Under the pieces are notes generated by a model. The model ran no database searches and had not been told where the DNA came from. It saw only the letters and a list, made by a program, of their open reading frames with translations. Below, in pieces: positions 6,153 through 7,512 of a DNA stretch of 7,512 bases (positions are counted from its first letter, which is position 1; every line of letters starts with the position of its first letter). This stretch comes from Alphaproteobacteria bacterium UBA3439 (lineage in GTDB: Bacteria; Pseudomonadota; Alphaproteobacteria; Puniceispirillales; Puniceispirillaceae), in contig DFSK01000041.1 of the NCBI GenBank assembly GCA_002378605.1, positions 1 to 7,512 on the forward strand, in the 5' to 3' direction. The position numbers and the translations under genes were made by a program.

Positions 6153-6598
6153 CGGCGTTTGGCAAAAAATTCTTGAAGCATAGCGCGGGCTTCAGCAGCG
6201 CCAATACCGCCATAAATCTCCGGCCGGTGATGACAGGACGCATTGTCAAAAAATCTGACACCCGACTCAACCGCCCCCGCCTTTTCATCATGGGCGGCAA
6301 AATAAACGCGCCGCAATCTGGCATGCGCAATCGCCCCCGCGCACATCGTACAAGGCTCGAGCGAAACCCATAAATCATAACCATCAAGGCGCGACTGGCC
6401 CGTGGCGGCCATTGCCGCCTCGATTGCCAGAATTTCAGCATGATGAAGCGCGTTACCATCCCGAACCATACGGTTTTCTGCGAGCGCGATTAAATCGCCC
6501 TTCGCATCAGTGATCGCGGCAGCAACCGGCACTTCGCCAGCCGTGGCCGCTGCCGCCGCCGCCGCCAGAACTTTATCCATATGGCCTTTCATTTTCAT
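6149..6598 (-). CDS. tadA: tRNA adenosine(34) deaminase
   Basis: TadA deaminates A34 of tRNA-Arg(ACG) to inosine, allowing wobble reading of arginine codons. This product has 149 residues, slightly shorter than the E. coli protein. It is a compact cytidine-deaminase-fold protein: GEVPVAAAI at 21-29, ENR at 41-43, HHAEILAI at 52-59 (Zn ligand H53, proton-shuttle E55) and PCTMCAGA at 82-89 (Zn ligands C83 and C86). It ends with CHHRPEIYGGI and EFFAKRR, as in alphaproteobacterial TadA. The ATG at 6598 is preferred because AAGGAA precedes it; ATG codons at 6592 and 6583 are possible alternatives. A longer frame from 6712 would overlap the divergent gene and has no family similarity. Oddities are seven consecutive alanines (12-18) and NALHHAE where the family usually has DPTAHAE. 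A general nucleoside deaminase is a less likely alternative. Confidence 0.9.
   Translation of the reverse strand: MKMKGHMDKVLAAAAAAATAGEVPVAAAITDAKGDLIALAENRMVRDGNALHHAEILAIEAAMAATGQSRLDGYDLWVSLEPCTMCAGAIAHARLRRVYFAAHDEKAGAVESGVRFFDNASCHHRPEIYGGIGAAEARAMLQEFFAKRR
6545..6565 (-). repeat. Run of seven alanine codons in tadA
   Basis: Codons 12-18 of tadA are GCG GCG GCG GCG GCA GCG GCC, a near-perfect trinucleotide repeat that encodes seven alanines in the first helix. Such a run can vary in length by replication slippage without a frameshift. Confidence 0.7.
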
Positions 6599-6700
6599 GC
6601 CTTCCTTGGTGGCATATATGACCGACTTTACCAAGCAGAAATAGCCATCGCTATAGATTGGTATTTGCCAAGGCGTGGATTTCGGGCTACATCCAAGCAG
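6599..6700. promoter_or_regulatory. Divergent spacer between tadA and rluB; probable promoters for both
   Basis: This 102 bp stretch holds no gene and must drive at least part of the transcription of both neighbours. TATAGA (6652-6657, plus strand) could be a -10 element for rluB, and TATATG (6618-6613, minus strand) one for tadA. Neither has a good -35 partner. Four TTGG or CCAA half-sites lie within it, including an imperfect palindrome at 6658-6671. The call rests mainly on the divergent layout. Confidence 0.35.
6602..6607 (-). promoter_or_regulatory. Ribosome binding site of tadA
   Basis: On the minus strand AAGGAA (6607-6602) precedes the ATG at 6598 by three bases, with its AAGGA core four bases away. 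Spacing to the next in-frame ATG (6592) is about ten bases from AAGGA, so the site serves either start. It excludes the long upstream frame starting at 6712. Confidence 0.6.
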
Positions 6701-7512
6701 ATGACAAAACAAAGCTTTACATTAGACCAGCAAGCCGAGTCCGAGCGCATTGCCAAACGCATTGCCCGCGCAGGCATCTGTTCACGCCGCGAAGCCGAGG
6801 CACGCATTCTTGATGGGCGCGTCACCGTCAATGGTGAGGTGATTTCCAGCCCGGCGCTGAATGTCGGCGCACGCGACAAAATCACCATTGATGGCAAGCC
6901 TTTGCCCGGGCGCGAACCTGCCGGATTATGGCGCTATTACAAACCACGCGGTCTGGTGGTCAGCGACCGTGATGAGCAAAACCGCGAAACAATTTTTGAC
7001 CATCTGCCGCAAGATTTACCACGCCTGATGACGGTTGGTCGCCTTGACCTTGATTCAGAAGGCTTGCTGCTCATGACAAATGATGGTGATCTTGCTCGCC
7101 ATCTGGAACTGCCCTCAACCGGCTGGAGCCGCAAATATCGGGTTCGTGCCCAAGGTCAAATTAATGAGTCCCAACTTGCCGCGCTCGCCGATGGTGTTAC
7201 CATTGACGGCATCCGCTATGGGCAGGTGATCGCAAAGCTTGACCGGCAAATGGCAAGCAATGCGTGGCTTACTGTTGCCATCCGTGAAGGCAAGAACCGC
7301 GAGATTCGCCGCATCATGGAATATCTAGGGCATAAGGTCAGCCGTCTGATCCGGATTTCCTATGGGCCATTCCAGCTTGGCGACCTTGACGATGGCGCCA
7401 TTGAACAGGTCAAAACGCGGGTGCTTGCCGATCAGCTTGGCCTTGGCGATGGCGCTTTGGATGCCAGCGAAAAACCAACGCTTTCCATCAACAAGCCAGC
7501 GCATAAATCAGG
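6701..7512 (+). CDS. rluB: rRNA pseudouridine synthase, RluB/RsuA family (3' end outside the window)
   Basis: The frame opens with ATG at 6701 and is still open at the right edge, giving 270 complete codons. An N-terminal S4 RNA-binding domain covers about residues 15-62 (ERIAKRIARAGICSRREAE, then GRVTVNGEVI). The catalytic domain has YYKPRGLV (79-86) and the signature GRLDLDSEGLLLMTNDGD (113-130), with the predicted catalytic Asp at 116. EGKNREIRRIMEYLGHKVSRLIR follows at 196-218. This architecture is that of RsuA/RluB/RluE/RluF enzymes that isomerise a specific uridine in rRNA. RluB (23S rRNA, near U2605 in E. coli) is the usual assignment for the alphaproteobacterial member beside tadA, but the exact target is inferred. 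Past about residue 245 the sequence is lower in complexity and looks like the start of a tail. No strong Shine-Dalgarno precedes the ATG, but no better in-frame start is visible. Confidence 0.88.
   Translation, partial: MTKQSFTLDQQAESERIAKRIARAGICSRREAEARILDGRVTVNGEVISSPALNVGARDKITIDGKPLPGREPAGLWRYYKPRGLVVSDRDEQNRETIFDHLPQDLPRLMTVGRLDLDSEGLLLMTNDGDLARHLELPSTGWSRKYRVRAQGQINESQLAALADGVTIDGIRYGQVIAKLDRQMASNAWLTVAIREGKNREIRRIMEYLGHKVSRLIRISYGPFQLGDLDDGAIEQVKTRVLADQLGLGDGALDASEKPTLSINKPAHKS

Noticed and set aside
6141..6163. GCCAA/TTGGC hairpin at the end of purD as a terminator
   Set aside because: The stem is only 5 bp with a 13-base loop, and it is followed by A on the plus strand and by no T-run on the minus strand.
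6110..6373. 87-codon plus-strand frame opposite tadA
   Set aside because: It starts inside purD and runs antisense to the conserved TadA catalytic region; no motif is visible.
5803..6459. 218-codon minus-strand frame across the ends of purD and tadA
   Set aside because: It covers the conserved 3' end of purD in antisense and reads tadA in another frame; the translation is rich in Arg, His and Ser as shadow frames typically are.
6599..6712. Longer tadA start at ATG 6712
   Set aside because: It would overlap the rluB start and adds 38 residues without family similarity; AAGGAA points to the ATG at 6598.
1..7512. tRNA or rRNA genes, CRISPR arrays, insertion sequences, phage or defence genes
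   Set aside because: I looked for these on both strands. Protein-coding genes cover all but about 175 bases and no such signature is visible.

Overview
The window reads as an ordinary stretch of chromosome from an alphaproteobacterium. Evidence is the Kdo-lipid A genes (so a Gram-negative outer membrane), the alphaproteobacterial look of the WaaA, LpxK, TadA and RluB-type proteins, and the neighbour pairs xseA/purD and tadA/rluB, which from general knowledge commonly sit together in this class. GC is moderate and coding density is nearly complete. A marine SAR116- or Rhodospirillales-like lineage is plausible, but the sequence alone does not settle it.

Layout. Positions 1-3380 (+) form one tight operon: the 3' end of a DUF374 lysophospholipid-acyltransferase-like gene, then waaA (4 bp overlap), lpxK (13 bp gap) and an LpxL/HtrB-family late acyltransferase (5 bp gap). 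Positions 3381-4838 (-) hold xseA, which converges on the acyltransferase gene with no intervening base. A 54 bp divergent spacer separates xseA from purD (4893-6152, +). purD converges on tadA (6149-6598, -), and the two stop codons share the palindrome CTAG. A 102 bp divergent spacer separates tadA from an RluB/RsuA-family pseudouridine synthase gene (6701 onward, +), which runs off the right edge.

How the genes work together. LpxK phosphorylates the lipid A disaccharide at the inner face of the inner membrane, WaaA adds Kdo, and the LpxL-type enzyme adds a secondary acyl chain. The first operon is therefore the late Kdo-lipid A module, with a DUF374 acyltransferase of unproven substrate attached upstream. 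The rest is housekeeping: exonuclease VII large subunit (DNA repair), GAR synthetase (purine synthesis), tRNA adenosine deaminase (wobble inosine) and an rRNA pseudouridine synthase. Every long frame is accounted for. I see no tRNA or rRNA gene, CRISPR array, insertion sequence, phage gene or defence gene, and no gene-free stretch longer than 102 bp.

I do not find a new biological system here. The points worth a second look are small: abutting or overlapping convergent stop codons, exclusive use of TAG in the convergent genes, atypical motif residues in WaaA and TadA, short repeats in both divergent spacers, a lysine/proline tail on XseA, and a strong preference for the leucine codon CTT.
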